DNA of 64,000 bases from Acidovorax sp. (GCF_027492855.1 NZ_JAPUDY010000099.1:186001-250000), one strand, 5' to 3'; numbered from the stretch's first letter, positions 16,551-26,575 are shown. The notes: generated from the sequence alone by a model not told the origin. Program-made: numbers and translations.

Positions 16551-17291
16551 ATGTTAGCAACCAAAGACTGGCTCAAGGCATCCTGGTACGCCGGCCGGGA
16601 CATGCTGCGCCCGATGACGGGCAGCCCTTCCTCTACCGGTGACGTCCGTACCAAGCAGGAGGTGCCCGTGATGGTTCCTATCCGCGCCCTGGGGCCCACG
16701 TACCGTGAGCGGATTGCCCTGCATCTGCTTCAGCTGGAGCCCGAAGACCGCTATCTGCGTTTTGGCTACGCCGCCAATGACGATCAGATCCGCCGCTACG
16801 CCGAGCACCTTGATTTCGATCGCGACGAGATCTTTGGCATCTACAACCGCCGCCTCGAGCTGATTGCCATGGCGCATCTGGCTTTTTCCGAGCACCCCGA
16901 GCACAAACACTGCGCCGAGTTCGGTGTGTCGGTGCTCAAGCAAGCCCGTGGCCGTGGCTTTGGCGCCCGCTTGTTCGAGCGTGCCGTGATGCATGCCCGC
17001 AACGAAGGCGTGAACATGGTGTTCATCCATGCGCTGTCTGAAAACACGGCCATGCTCAAGATCGCCCGCAACGCCGGTGCCACGGTGCGCCGCGACGGCT
17101 CGGAGTCCGAGGCCTATCTGCAGTTGCCGCCCGCCAGCTTCGATACGCGCATGGCCGAGATCGTGGAGCAGCAGTACGCCGAGGTGGATTACCAGCTCAA
17201 GAAGCAGGCCAAGCAGTTCTGGGACTTTCTGGCTGGCGTGCAGGAAGTACGCAGCGGCGTGCAGAAAGCGCGCCACCAGTCGGCCGAGTAA
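16551..17291 (+). CDS. GNAT family N-acetyltransferase
   Basis: Reading from the ATG at 16551 gives 246 residues. The acetyl-CoA motif is VSVLKQARGRGFGARLFERA, with QARGRGFG as the R/QxxGxG/A-type loop. A second in-frame ATG at 16671 has a strong AGGAGG site eight bases upstream and starts exactly where the conserved part begins (VPIRALGPTYRERIALHLL). That shorter form has 206 residues. The 40 upstream codons have normal GC-rich third positions, so both starts remain possible. An unusually long C-terminal helix region follows the fold (residues about 195-246). The acceptor substrate is unknown. Confidence 0.85.
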   Translation: MLATKDWLKASWYAGRDMLRPMTGSPSSTGDVRTKQEVPVMVPIRALGPTYRERIALHLLQLEPEDRYLRFGYAANDDQIRRYAEHLDFDRDEIFGIYNRRLELIAMAHLAFSEHPEHKHCAEFGVSVLKQARGRGFGARLFERAVMHARNEGVNMVFIHALSENTAMLKIARNAGATVRRDGSESEAYLQLPPASFDTRMAEIVEQQYAEVDYQLKKQAKQFWDFLAGVQEVRSGVQKARHQSAE

Positions 17292-17384
17292 GGGCTCGGG
17301 CCTGCGCCTGCGTGCAGGCCCGTGTCACCACAATCCGCTATCCTAGGGGCTTGATCCACTACCGCACGTCCTGCCTCCACGACA

Positions 17385-18281
17385 GTGTCTGATCCGCACC
17401 CCGGGCGACCGCCCGAAAAGGAAGACAAGCGCACCTTTCTGCAGAAAGTGGCCGAGTTCATTCACCCTGGGCCAGATTCCACGGAAGAACTCATTGGTAC
17501 CCTGGCCGAGGCCGAAGACAACGAGGTCATTGGCGCCGAGTCGCGTGTGATGCTGGAGCGCGTCATCCGCATGGCTGACATGACGGCGGGCGACGTGATG
17601 GTGGCCGCGCCCCGCATGGACCTCGTCAACATCGACGCGCCTTACGACGAGATGCTGAACCTGGTCATCAACACCGCGCATTCGCGGTTTCCGGTGTACC
17701 AGGGCGAGCGCGAGAACATCATTGGCATCCTCATGGCCAAAGACCTGCTCAAGCTGCAGCGGGCGCCCGAGCTGAACATCCGCGCGCTGCTGCGCCCGGC
17801 GGTGTTTGTGCCCGAGAGCAAGGGCCTGAACGACCTGCTGCGCGAGTTCCGGGGCAACCGCAACCACCTGGCCATCGTGATCGACGAGTTCGGCCGCATG
17901 GCCGGGATCGTCACCATCGAGGACGTGCTCGAACAGATCGTGGGCGAGATCGAGGACGAGTTCGACATCCCCGAGGACGACGGCGACATCTTCGGCCTGG
18001 CCGACCGCACCTACCGCGTGAGCGGCGACACCTCCGTCGAGCGGGTCTGCGAAGCCTTCGACACCGTGATCCACTGCAGCGACCCCGACGAGGACTTCGA
18101 CACCATCGGTGGCCTGATCGCCCACGAAATGGGCCATGTGCCCAAGCGTGGCGAGCACCTGCAACTGGGCGGCCTGCACTTCGTGGTGCTGCACACCAAG
18201 GGCGGCGCCGTGCGCTGGTTCAAGGTGTCCAAGGTCGAAGACAGCGGCAGCAGCGGCAACCACCACAGCGCTGGCGGTTGA
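17385..18281 (+). CDS. corC: CorC/HlyC-type protein with CBS pair and transporter-associated domain
   Basis: The product is 298 residues with a GTG start. It is a cytosolic protein with two CBS domains (residues about 70-195, including RFPVYQGERENIIGILMAKD and NHLAIVIDEFGRMAGIVTIE) and a C-terminal CorC_HlyC domain (about 210-285, ending VLHTKGGAVRWFKVSKVED). It has been linked to magnesium and cobalt handling and to membrane integrity. The stop codon overlaps the next ATG (TGATG), coupling it to lnt, an arrangement common in proteobacteria. Confidence 0.93.
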   Translation: MSDPHPGRPPEKEDKRTFLQKVAEFIHPGPDSTEELIGTLAEAEDNEVIGAESRVMLERVIRMADMTAGDVMVAAPRMDLVNIDAPYDEMLNLVINTAHSRFPVYQGERENIIGILMAKDLLKLQRAPELNIRALLRPAVFVPESKGLNDLLREFRGNRNHLAIVIDEFGRMAGIVTIEDVLEQIVGEIEDEFDIPEDDGDIFGLADRTYRVSGDTSVERVCEAFDTVIHCSDPDEDFDTIGGLIAHEMGHVPKRGEHLQLGGLHFVVLHTKGGAVRWFKVSKVEDSGSSGNHHSAGG

Positions 18282-19897
18282 TGTCGCGGGCCGCTTTGTT
18301 GACGATGCGCTGGCCGCTGCAGGTGCTGCTTGCGCTGGCTGCTGGGCTGGCGCAGGCGGCGTCGCTGGCCTGGCCCTGGAGCGGCGAGCCCCTGTGGTGG
18401 CTGCAACTGGCCTCAATGGCCGTGTTGGCCTGGCTGGTGCGGCCAGGGGCGGGCGTGGCGATCCCTTGGCGGCGCGGTGCGCTCATCGGCGGGGTGTTTG
18501 CCGTGGCATGGCTATCAGGCACTTTCTGGTGGCTGTTTATTTCGATGCATACCTACGGCGGCCTGCCCGCGCCGCTGGCGGTGGCCGCGGTGTTGGGGCT
18601 GGCGGCCTTTCTGGGCAGCTACTATGCCGCTGCCTTGGCATTGTTTTGCCGCTTTGCGACCGTCCATAAAGCGGGAGCAGCTATTCTTTTCGGAGCGCTC
18701 TGGCTGTCGGCGGAGCTGGCGCGGGGCATCTGGTGGACGGGCTTCCCCTGGGGCGCTGGCGGCTATGCGCATGTTGATGGCCCCCTGGCGGCGCTGGCGC
18801 GCTATGTGGGCGTGTATGGCATCGGGGCGGTGGCTGCCGTGCTGGCAATGTGGGCGGTGCAGGTGCGCAGCCCCGACCTGCGCCGTGGGCGCCTGTGGGC
18901 GCTGCTGCTGGTGTTGGGCGCGGCGCTGGCCCTGGCCACGGCAGACCGTTTTTGCGCCGTGAACCTTTGCTACACCCCCCTGCAGCACCCGCCACCGGCC
19001 CTGAGCCTGGAGCTGCTGCAGGGCAATATTCCGCAAGACGAAAAGTTCCAGTCCGGCAGCGGCGTGCCGTTGGCGCTGAAGTGGTACGCAGAGGCGCTGC
19101 ACAGCGCCAAGGCCGACCTGGTGGTGGCGCCCGAAACCGCCATTCCGCTGCTGCCCCAGCAGCTTATTCCGGGTTACCTGGAAGGCATCCAGCAGCGCTA
19201 TGCGCAAGGTAAACAGGCGGCGCTGGTGGGTATTCCGCTGGGCGATGAAGCGGTGGGCTACACCAACTCGGTGCTGGGCATGAGCACCGCCACGCAAGCT
19301 GGCCCCTACCGCTACGACAAGCACCACCTGGTGCCGTTTGGCGAGTTCATTCCGCCGTTTTTCAGGTGGTTCACGGCCATGATGAACATCCCGCTGGGCG
19401 ACTTCAACCGGGGCGCCGTGGGGCAGCCATCGTTTGCGTGGGCGGGCCAGCGCATTGCGCCCAACATCTGCTACGAGGATTTGTTTGGCGAAGAACTGGG
19501 CGCGCGTTTCATCGACCCGGCCCAGGCGCCCACGGTGTTCGTCAATTTCAGCAACATCGGCTGGTTTGGCGACTCGCTGGCCATCGACCAGCACCTGCAC
19601 ATCAGCCGCATGCGGGCGCTGGAGTTCGAGCGCCCCATGGTGCGCGCGACCAACACCGGCGCCACCGCCATCATCGACCACCGGGGCGTGGTCACGCACC
19701 AGCTGGCGCGCCACACGCGGGGCGTGCTCAAGGGCGAGGTGCAGGGCCGGGGGCTCAGCGCGGACAGCGGCTGGGCGATCACACCCTATGCATGGTGGGT
19801 GGCCCGCTGGGGGCTGTGGCCGCTGTGGGCGCTGGGGGGGCTGGCGCTGGTGTGGGCCATGGTGGCGCGCAGGGTCCGCACGGTGCGCGGCCATTGA
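18281..19897 (+). CDS. lnt: Apolipoprotein N-acyltransferase
   Basis: The product is 538 residues. It adds the third acyl chain to lipoproteins at the periplasmic face of the inner membrane. The N-terminal half has about six membrane spans. The nitrilase-like domain carries the triad: Glu in VVAPETAIPLL, Lys in RYDKHHLVPFGEFIPP and Cys in PNICYEDLFGEE. The ATG at 18281 overlaps the corC stop. A short stretch at 18668-18690 resembles half of the dispersed repeat, but this is weak. Confidence 0.96.
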   Translation: MSRAALLTMRWPLQVLLALAAGLAQAASLAWPWSGEPLWWLQLASMAVLAWLVRPGAGVAIPWRRGALIGGVFAVAWLSGTFWWLFISMHTYGGLPAPLAVAAVLGLAAFLGSYYAAALALFCRFATVHKAGAAILFGALWLSAELARGIWWTGFPWGAGGYAHVDGPLAALARYVGVYGIGAVAAVLAMWAVQVRSPDLRRGRLWALLLVLGAALALATADRFCAVNLCYTPLQHPPPALSLELLQGNIPQDEKFQSGSGVPLALKWYAEALHSAKADLVVAPETAIPLLPQQLIPGYLEGIQQRYAQGKQAALVGIPLGDEAVGYTNSVLGMSTATQAGPYRYDKHHLVPFGEFIPPFFRWFTAMMNIPLGDFNRGAVGQPSFAWAGQRIAPNICYEDLFGEELGARFIDPAQAPTVFVNFSNIGWFGDSLAIDQHLHISRMRALEFERPMVRATNTGATAIIDHRGVVTHQLARHTRGVLKGEVQGRGLSADSGWAITPYAWWVARWGLWPLWALGGLALVWAMVARRVRTVRGH

Positions 19898-19984
19898 TCC
19901 AGGTCAGGCGCCGCCGGGCTGCGCGAAGGGCTTGGCAAATGCTTCTTTAGAGCTGGCTCTCTATGCCTTGATAATAGAGCCCTG

Positions 19985-20003
19985 CAAGCGGGGGCTTGTT
20001 TTT
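19985..20003 (+). terminator. Weak hairpin with T-run after lnt
   Basis: CAAGC and GCTTG form a five-base-pair stem over four G, followed by five T. It is plausible as a terminator for the corC-lnt operon but short. Confidence 0.3.
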
Positions 20004-20056
20004 GCGTACACGATGATTTGAGGCGGGGCACCCGCCGTTCTGGAGCACGACTGAAA

Positions 20057-20578
20057 ATGGCAGATTCCTTTTCCTACGAACAACTGATCGCCTCGGGCGA
20101 GGGCCGGCTGTTCGGCGCTGACAGCGGGCGTCTGCCGCTGCCACCCATGCTGATGTTTGACCGCATCACGCACATCGACAGCGATGGCGGCGCGCATGGT
20201 TTGGGAAAGATCGTCGCCGAACTCGACGTCAAGCCCGATCTGTGGTTTTTTGCCTGCCACTTCCAGGGCGACCCCGTCATGCCGGGTTGCCTGGGCCTGG
20301 ACGCCATGTGGCAGCTCATTGGTTTCTACCTCACCTGGCTGCAACTGCCCGGCCGTGGCCGCGCCTTGGGTGCGGGCGAGGTCAAATTCACCGGCGAAGT
20401 CGGCCCGGACGTGAAACGCGTCACGTATGAGATCGACATCAAGCGTGTGATCAAGCGCAAGCTGGTCATGGCCATTGGCGATGCCCGCCTGCTGGCCGAT
20501 GGCAAGGAAATCTACGTGGCCAATGACCTGCGCGTGGGCTTGTTCAAGCGCGAGGGTGACGACAAGGACGCAGCATGA
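20057..20578 (+). CDS. fabA: 3-hydroxydecanoyl-ACP dehydratase/isomerase
   Basis: The product is 173 residues from the ATG at 20057. It dehydrates 3-hydroxyacyl-ACP and isomerises trans-2- to cis-3-decenoyl-ACP, the branch point of anaerobic unsaturated fatty acid synthesis. The active-site His lies in [14 protein letters not shown] and the partner Asp in [10 protein letters not shown]. It overlaps fabB by four bases (ATGA), so the two are translationally coupled. Confidence 0.97.
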   Translation: MADSFSYEQLIASGEGRLFGADSGRLPLPPMLMFDRITHIDSDGGAHGLGKIVAELDVKPDLWFFACHFQGDPVMPGCLGLDAMWQLIGFYLTWLQLPGRGRALGAGEVKFTGEVGPDVKRVTYEIDIKRVIKRKLVMAIGDARLLADGKEIYVANDLRVGLFKREGDDKDAA

Positions 20579-21801
20579 CCAGCAGCAAAAAGCGTGTAGT
20601 CATCACGGGCGCGGGCATCGTCTCGTGCATCGGCAACGACCTGGCCACCGTCGAAGCCTCGCTGCGTGCGGGCAAGAGCGGCATCAAGGCCATCGAGAAA
20701 TTCACCGAGCTGGGCCTGCGCAGCCAGGTAGGCGGCGCCCCTGATATCGATATCGAAGCGCGCATCGACCGCAAGCAACTGCGCTTCATGGGCGACGCGG
20801 CAGCCTATGCCCAGATTGCGCTCGAAGACGCCATCAAGCAGGCGGGCCTCACGCCCGAACAGGTCAGCCACCCACGCACCGGCCTCATCATGGGCTCGGG
20901 CGGCGGCTCGCCCGCCAACCAGATCGAAGCGGCCGACACGCTGCGCGAAAAAGGCATCCGCCGCGTGGGGCCGTACCAGGTCACGCGCTGCATGAGCTCC
21001 ACCGTGTCCGCCTGCCTGGCGACCAACTTCAAGGTCAAGGGCATCAACTACTCCATCACCTCGGCCTGCTCCACCTCGGCCCACTGCATCGGCGCTGCGG
21101 CGCAGCAGATCGCCTGGGGCATGCAGGACGTGATGTTTGCGGGCGGCGGCGAAGAGCTCTCCTGGGGCATGTCGCTGCTGTTCGACGGCATGGGCGCCAT
21201 GTCCAGCAAGTACAACGCCACGCCCGAGAAAGCCTCGCGCGCCTACGACGCCAACCGCGACGGTTTCGTGATCGCGGGCGGCGGCGGCGCCGTGGTGCTG
21301 GAGAGCCTGGAGCACGCCCAGGCACGCGGCGCCACCATCCTGGCCGAAGTGATCGGCTTTGGCGCCACCAGCGACGGCGAAGACATGGTGGCCCCCTCGG
21401 GCGACGGCGCCATTGCCTGCATGCAGCAGGCCATGGAAGGGCTCGACGCCCCCATCGACTACATCAACACCCACGGTACCTCCACGCCCGTGGGCGACAT
21501 GCAGGAAGTGCGCGCCATGCAGGCGCTGTTTGGCGACAAGGTGCCCCCGTTTTCGTCCACCAAGTCGCTCACCGGCCACTCGCTGGGCGCCACGGGCGTG
21601 CAAGAGACCATCTACTGCATGATCATGCTCAACAAGGGCTTTATCGCGGGCTCGGCCAACGTCGAAACGCCCGACCCCGCGCTGGGCACCATGCCGCTGG
21701 TGACACAAACGCGCGACGCACAGCTCACCACCGTGCTCTCCAACAGCTTCGGCTTTGGCGGCACCAACGCCAGCCTGGTGCTGCGCCGCTGGGAGCCATG
21801 A
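20575..21801 (+). CDS. fabB: 3-oxoacyl-ACP synthase I
   Basis: The product is 408 residues. It is the condensing enzyme that elongates the cis-3-decenoyl-ACP made by FabA. The nucleophile is Cys165 in [12 protein letters not shown]. The two catalytic His are in [11 protein letters not shown] and [10 protein letters not shown]. The conserved C-terminal [13 protein letters not shown] motif is intact. The complete fabAB pair indicates the classical unsaturated fatty acid route. Confidence 0.97.
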   Translation: MTSSKKRVVITGAGIVSCIGNDLATVEASLRAGKSGIKAIEKFTELGLRSQVGGAPDIDIEARIDRKQLRFMGDAAAYAQIALEDAIKQAGLTPEQVSHPRTGLIMGSGGGSPANQIEAADTLREKGIRRVGPYQVTRCMSSTVSACLATNFKVKGINYSITSACSTSAHCIGAAAQQIAWGMQDVMFAGGGEELSWGMSLLFDGMGAMSSKYNATPEKASRAYDANRDGFVIAGGGGAVVLESLEHAQARGATILAEVIGFGATSDGEDMVAPSGDGAIACMQQAMEGLDAPIDYINTHGTSTPVGDMQEVRAMQALFGDKVPPFSSTKSLTGHSLGATGVQETIYCMIMLNKGFIAGSANVETPDPALGTMPLVTQTRDAQLTTVLSNSFGFGGTNASLVLRRWEP

Positions 21802-21819
21802 CAACCTGAGCAATTCTGG

Positions 21820-21887
21820 TTGCTATCAAAACGGGAGCTGCTTGCGCTTTATGGATAAGCGCTAGCAGCTCTTTTTGTTGATAGATA
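21820..21887. repeat. Dispersed 60-bp repeat, copy 4, also a terminator-like hairpin
   Basis: GAGCTGCTTGCGCTT (21835-21849) pairs with AAGCGCTAGCAGCTC (21857-21871) with one mismatch and is followed by TTTTT. TGCTATCAAAA and TTGATAGATATC mark the outer ends. It lies between fabB and glyQ and could terminate fabAB transcripts. Confidence 0.8.
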
Positions 21888-21972
21888 TCGAAGACGGGCG
21901 CGGCTCGTAAAATGAAGGGTTCGCGCGCAGCATTGGGCGCACCCATTACCTACCGCGCATGGCCTTGCTGCC

Positions 21973-22893
21973 ATGCCAGACACACGCATGTTGACCTTCC
22001 AGCAAATCATTCTCAAGCTGCAGTCCTACTGGGATGCCCAGGGCTGCGCCCTTTTGCAACCCTATGACATGGAAGTGGGCGCGGGCACCTCGCACACCGC
22101 CACCTTCCTGCGCGCCATCGGCCCCGAGCCCTGGAAGGCCGCCTACGTGCAGCCCAGCCGCCGCCCCAAGGACGGCCGTTACGGCGAGAACCCCAACCGC
22201 CTGCAGCACTACTACCAATACCAGGTGGTCTTGAAGCCCGCACCGGCCAACATTCTGGAGCTGTACCTGGGCAGCCTCGAAGCCCTGGGCTTCGATCTCA
22301 AGAAAAACGACATCCGCTTTGTGGAAGACGACTGGGAGAACCCCACGCTGGGCGCCTGGGGTCTGGGCTGGGAGGTCTGGCTCAACGGTATGGAAGTGAC
22401 GCAGTTCACCTACTTCCAGCAGGTGGGTGGCATCGACTGCAAGCCCGCCACGGGCGAGATCACCTACGGCCTGGAGCGCTTGGCCATGTACCTGCAGGGC
22501 GTGGACAACGTCTACAACCTGAAGTGGACCGACACCCTGAGCTACGGCGACGTGTACAAACAAAACGAGGTGGAGCAGTCCACCTACAACTTCGAGCACA
22601 GCGACGCCGACTTCTTGTTCACCGCCTTCAACGCGCACGAAAAGCAGGCCAAGTACCTGATGGAGCAGCAGCTCGCGCTGCCCGCCTACGAGCAGGTGCT
22701 CAAGGCCGCGCACAGCTTCAACCTGCTGGATGCCCGCGGCGCCATCAGCGTGACCGAACGCGCCGCCTACATCGGCCGCATCCGCAACCTGGCCCGTGCC
22801 GTGGCACAAAGCTACTACGAGAGCCGCGAGCGCCTGGGTTTCCCCATGGCGCCGCGTGAGTGGGTGGAACAGATGACGAAGAAGGCTGCGTGA
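21973..22893 (+). CDS. glyQ: Glycyl-tRNA synthetase alpha subunit
   Basis: The product is 306 residues. It is the catalytic subunit of the bacterial alpha2beta2 glycyl-tRNA synthetase and activates glycine. The N-terminus [20 protein letters not shown] and the ATP-site region [16 protein letters not shown] are typical. Homologs usually start at the MLTF methionine (21988), so the five codons before it may be untranslated. It is followed by glyS after 5 bp. Confidence 0.97.
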   Translation: MPDTRMLTFQQIILKLQSYWDAQGCALLQPYDMEVGAGTSHTATFLRAIGPEPWKAAYVQPSRRPKDGRYGENPNRLQHYYQYQVVLKPAPANILELYLGSLEALGFDLKKNDIRFVEDDWENPTLGAWGLGWEVWLNGMEVTQFTYFQQVGGIDCKPATGEITYGLERLAMYLQGVDNVYNLKWTDTLSYGDVYKQNEVEQSTYNFEHSDADFLFTAFNAHEKQAKYLMEQQLALPAYEQVLKAAHSFNLLDARGAISVTERAAYIGRIRNLARAVAQSYYESRERLGFPMAPREWVEQMTKKAA

Positions 22894-22898
22894 GAGAA

Positions 22899-25046
22899 AT
22901 GACGATGACGACCCAAAACCTCCTCGTAGAACTGTTTGTGGAAGAGCTGCCCCCCAAGGCGCTCCAGAAGCTGGGCGATGCCTTCGCCAACGTGCTGGGC
23001 GACCAGCTCAAGGCCCTGGGCCTCGCATCCGCCGCGTCCGTGGTCACGCCTTTCGCCTCGCCCCGCCGCCTGGCCGCGCATGTGACGGCCGTGGCCGACA
23101 AGGCGGCAGACAAGGCCGTGCAGCAAAAGCTCATGCCCGTGGCCGTGGGCCTGAACGCCGAAGGACAGGCCACGCCCGCGCTGCTGAAAAAGCTGCAGGC
23201 GCTGGGCGCCGATGTGTCCAACCCCGCCGCCGCCGTGGCGGCCTTGAAGCGCGCGCAGGATGGCAAGGCCGAAGCCCTGTTCTACGACAGCGTGGTGCCC
23301 GGCGCCACGCTGCAGGACGGCCTGCAGAAAGCGCTGCTCGAGTCCATCGCCAAACTGCCCATCCCCAAGGTGATGAGCTACCAGTTGGAGACCGACTGCG
23401 AGCTGCCCGGCTGGACCAGCGTGAACTTCGTGCGCCCTGCACACGGCCTGGTGGCGCTGCATGGCAGCACGGTGGTGCCGGTGAAGGCGCTGGGCCTCAC
23501 GGCGGGCAACAGCACGCAAGGCCACCGCTTTGAAGCCGCCGTGTCGCCCGTGGTGCTGGCCGATGCCGACAGCTACGCCGCCACGCTGAAAAAAGACGGC
23601 GCCGTGATTGCATCCTTTGCCGAGCGCAAGGCCGAGATCGCCCGCCAGCTCGCCGCTGCCGCCGCAAAGGTGGGCAATGGCGCCCGCCCCATCGAAGACG
23701 AGGCCCTGCTCGACGAAGTGACCGCCCTGGTCGAGCGGCCCAATGTGGTCACCTGCTCATTCGAGACGGAGTTTCTCGACGTACCGCAGGAATGCCTCAT
23801 CCTCACGATGAAGGCCAACCAGAAGTACTTTCCGCTGCTCGACGCCGCAGGCAAGCTGACCAACAAGTTCTTGGTGGTGAGCAACATCAGCCCCGAAGAC
23901 ACCAGCTTTGTGACCGGCGGCAACGAGCGCGTGGTGCGCCCGCGCCTGGCCGATGCGAAATTCTTCTTCGACCAGGACCGCAAGAAGACCCTGGCCTCGC
24001 GCGTCGAAGGCCTCGGCAAAGTGGTTTATCACAACAAGCTGGGCACGCAGGGCGAGCGCGTGGAGCGCGTGCGCGCCATTGCCAAGGCCATTGCAACGCA
24101 GCTGGGCGATGCCCAATTGGTGGCCGACGCCGACCTGGCCGCACAACTGGCCAAGACCGACCTCGTGACCGACATGGTGGGCGAGTTTCCTGAGCTGCAG
24201 GGCATCATGGGCGGCTATTACGCGCTCAATGACGGCCTGGGCGAGACGGTGGCGCACGCGATTGAAGACCACTACAAGCCGCGCTTTGCGGGCGATGCCC
24301 TGCCGCGCAACACCGCCGGTGTGGTGGTGGCGCTGGCCGACAAACTCGAAACCCTGGTGGGCATGTTCGGCATTGGCAACCTGCCCACAGGCGACCGCGA
24401 CCCGTTTGCACTGCGCCGCCATGCGCTGGGCGTGATCCGCATGCTGGTCGAAAAAGACCTGCCGCTGGACTTGAGCGCGTTGCTGGCCGGTGCAGTGCCC
24501 GCGTTTGGCGACAAGATCACCGACGCCTCGGCGCAGCTTGCCGACTTCATCTATGACCGCCTCGCAGGCAGCCTGCGCGAGCAGGGCTACAGCGCGCAAG
24601 AGGTGGACGCCGTTTTGGCCCTGCGCCCGCAGCGCCTGGCCCTGGTCGAAAAACAACTCGCGGCAGTGCGCGCCTTTGCCGCGCTGCCCGAAAGCCCGGC
24701 CCTGGCCGCAGCCAACAAGCGCGTAGGCAATATCCTCAAGAAGGCCGAAGCCGAAGGCCCGGTAGATGCCCACGTCAACCCCGATCTGCTGCAAGAAAAG
24801 GCCGAGCAAGACCTCTACGCCGCGCTGCAGCGCTTTGTGCCCGAGGCCAATGCGCAGTTCGACGCGGGCGACTACACCGCCAGCCTGCAGACCCTGGCCG
24901 TGTTGCGCGCGCCGGTGGATGCGTTTTTTGACGACGTGATGGTCAATGCCGAGCAGATGGACCTGCGCCTCAATCGCCAGGGCCTGCTGAAAAGCCTGCA
25001 CGAGGCCATGAACCGCGTGGCCGATCTGTCGCGTCTGGCGGTCTGA
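22899..25046 (+). CDS. glyS: Glycyl-tRNA synthetase beta subunit
   Basis: The product is 715 residues. It begins with NLLVELFVEELPPKAL and contains MKANQKYFPLLD and the HD-like domain region GIMGGYYALNDG. The C-terminal part is an anticodon-binding domain ending near FFDDVMVNAEQMDLRLNR. It binds tRNA and completes the alpha2beta2 enzyme. An upstream in-frame extension overlaps glyQ and is rejected in favour of the ATG at 22899. Confidence 0.97.
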   Translation: MTMTTQNLLVELFVEELPPKALQKLGDAFANVLGDQLKALGLASAASVVTPFASPRRLAAHVTAVADKAADKAVQQKLMPVAVGLNAEGQATPALLKKLQALGADVSNPAAAVAALKRAQDGKAEALFYDSVVPGATLQDGLQKALLESIAKLPIPKVMSYQLETDCELPGWTSVNFVRPAHGLVALHGSTVVPVKALGLTAGNSTQGHRFEAAVSPVVLADADSYAATLKKDGAVIASFAERKAEIARQLAAAAAKVGNGARPIEDEALLDEVTALVERPNVVTCSFETEFLDVPQECLILTMKANQKYFPLLDAAGKLTNKFLVVSNISPEDTSFVTGGNERVVRPRLADAKFFFDQDRKKTLASRVEGLGKVVYHNKLGTQGERVERVRAIAKAIATQLGDAQLVADADLAAQLAKTDLVTDMVGEFPELQGIMGGYYALNDGLGETVAHAIEDHYKPRFAGDALPRNTAGVVVALADKLETLVGMFGIGNLPTGDRDPFALRRHALGVIRMLVEKDLPLDLSALLAGAVPAFGDKITDASAQLADFIYDRLAGSLREQGYSAQEVDAVLALRPQRLALVEKQLAAVRAFAALPESPALAAANKRVGNILKKAEAEGPVDAHVNPDLLQEKAEQDLYAALQRFVPEANAQFDAGDYTASLQTLAVLRAPVDAFFDDVMVNAEQMDLRLNRQGLLKSLHEAMNRVADLSRLAV

Positions 25047-25092
25047 CCCTGGTGCTGATAGGCTGGCGGTTCTCCCAAGGCAAAACCACCCT

Positions 25093-25716
25093 ATGAAACT
25101 CGTCATCCTGGACCGCGACGGCACCCTCAATCCGCTGGGGGATGACTACGTCACCTCGGCCGACGAGTGGACGGCCCTGCCCGGTGCGCTCGAAGCCGTT
25201 GCGCGGCTCAACCATGCGGGCTGGCATGTGGTGGTGGCCACCAACCAGCCGGGGCTGGGCCGGGGCTTGTTCGACGTGGTGGCGCTCAACGCCATCCACA
25301 CCAAGATGCACCGCCAGGTGGCCGCCGTGGGCGGGCGCATCGACGCCGTGTTCTATTGCCCCCACGCGGCCGACGAGGGCTGTGCCTGCCGCAAGCCCGC
25401 GCCCGGCCTGCTGGAGCAGATTGGCGACCGCTACGGCGTGGAGTGGAACGACATGCACGTGGTGGGCAGTTGCGAAGCCCATCTGCAAGCCGGTGCCGCG
25501 TTGGGCGCCCAGGTGCACCTGGTGTGCACGGGGCGCTCGGCCCTGGTGGTGCCGGGCGGGCCCCTGCCTGCCGGGCTGCCGCCAAGCACGCTGGTGCACG
25601 CCAGCCTGGACGATTTCGTGAACCAGTTGCTGCCCGTGGTGCAGGTGGCCGCAGCAGCGCCCGTGGCGCCCTTGCCGCTGGCGGGGCAGGGGCCTGGCGG
25701 AATCGTTCAGATTTAA
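25093..25716 (+). CDS. gmhB: D-glycero-beta-D-manno-heptose-1,7-bisphosphate 7-phosphatase
   Basis: The product is 207 residues. It is a HAD phosphatase in ADP-heptose synthesis for lipopolysaccharide core. Motif I is ILDRDGTLN, motif II is VVATNQPGLGRG, and the zinc loop CPHAADEGCACRKP defines GmhB. Motif IV is unusual: VVGSCEAHLQAG stands where the family usually has VGD followed by an acidic pair. The C-terminal tail of about 45 residues is Ala/Pro-rich and longer than usual. It sits between glyS and plsC. Confidence 0.9.
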   Translation: MKLVILDRDGTLNPLGDDYVTSADEWTALPGALEAVARLNHAGWHVVVATNQPGLGRGLFDVVALNAIHTKMHRQVAAVGGRIDAVFYCPHAADEGCACRKPAPGLLEQIGDRYGVEWNDMHVVGSCEAHLQAGAALGAQVHLVCTGRSALVVPGGPLPAGLPPSTLVHASLDDFVNQLLPVVQVAAAAPVAPLPLAGQGPGGIVQI

Positions 25717-25772
25717 TGCTATATATTTAATAGCTGCCAGCGCTTGATTAATAAGCGCTAGTGGCCAAAAAG
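25717..25772. repeat. Dispersed 60-bp repeat, copy 5
   Basis: TGCTATATATTTAATAGCTG is followed by AGCGCTTGATTAATAAGCGCT and GTGGCCAAAAAG, starting right after the gmhB stop. It runs across a possible GTG start of plsC at 25761, which argues for the later ATG. Confidence 0.8.
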
Positions 25773-25781
25773 ACTACAAAG

Positions 25782-26564
25782 ATGGCTTTTCTCCGCTCTG
25801 TTCTTCACCTTCTCTGGATGTGCATCACCGTGGTGCCTTACGCGCTGACCATCATGCTCGGCACGCTGCTGGGGGTGCGGGGCCTGCCGCTGTACCGCAT
25901 TGCGCGGGCGTGGCTGTCGCTGTGTATCAGCGGGGCGCGCGTGATCCTGGGCATCCGCGCCAACGTGATGGGCATGGAGAACCTGCCGCAGGGCGAAAAC
26001 GCTGGGGCAGTGCTGTTGGTCAAGCACCAGTCTACGTACGAAACCTTTTTGATGCCTGCGATCATGCCGCACCCCCTGGCCTACGTGTTCAAGAAGGAGC
26101 TGCTGCACGTGCCGTTCTTCGGCTGGGCCATTGGTCGGCTGGACATGATCCACATCGACCGCAACCAGCGCACGCAGGCCTTCAACAAGGTGGTGCAGCA
26201 GGGCAAGGACCTGCTGGCCAAGGGCATCTGGATCATCATGTTCCCCGAGGGCACGCGCATCGAGCGCGGGCAAAAAGGCAACTACAAGACCGGCGGCACG
26301 CGCCTGGCCATCGACACCGGCGCGCCCGTGGTGCCCATCGCCGTCACGTCCGCCAAGGTCTGGCCGCGCAAGGCCTTCATCAAACGCCCCGGTGTGGTGG
26401 ATGTGTCCATCGGCAAGCCCATTCCCACCGCAGGCCGCCAGCCCGACGAGCTGATGCGCGAGGTGGAGGCCTGGATCGAAGCCGAAATGCGCCGCCTGGA
26501 CCCCGAGGCCTACCCTGCCGGGGCCGCAACCCAGGCTGTTTCCGAGCCTGCCTCTGACGAGTAG
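25782..26564 (+). CDS. plsC: 1-acyl-sn-glycerol-3-phosphate acyltransferase
   Basis: The product is 260 residues from the ATG at 25782. A GTG at 25761 lies inside the dispersed repeat and is disfavoured. The enzyme makes phosphatidic acid from lysophosphatidic acid at the inner membrane. Two hydrophobic N-terminal segments precede the acyltransferase domain. The catalytic motif reads KHQSTYETF, an HX4E variant of HX4D. The substrate motif IMFPEGTRIERG and the later VVPIAVTSAKVWPRK are present. Confidence 0.92.
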   Translation: MAFLRSVLHLLWMCITVVPYALTIMLGTLLGVRGLPLYRIARAWLSLCISGARVILGIRANVMGMENLPQGENAGAVLLVKHQSTYETFLMPAIMPHPLAYVFKKELLHVPFFGWAIGRLDMIHIDRNQRTQAFNKVVQQGKDLLAKGIWIIMFPEGTRIERGQKGNYKTGGTRLAIDTGAPVVPIAVTSAKVWPRKAFIKRPGVVDVSIGKPIPTAGRQPDELMREVEAWIEAEMRRLDPEAYPAGAATQAVSEPASDE

Positions 26565-26575
26565 GCGCCTTCGTG

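Noticed and set aside
20512-21813. Open frame opposite fabB
   Set aside because: It is the antisense shadow of fabB, which has intact catalytic Cys and His residues.
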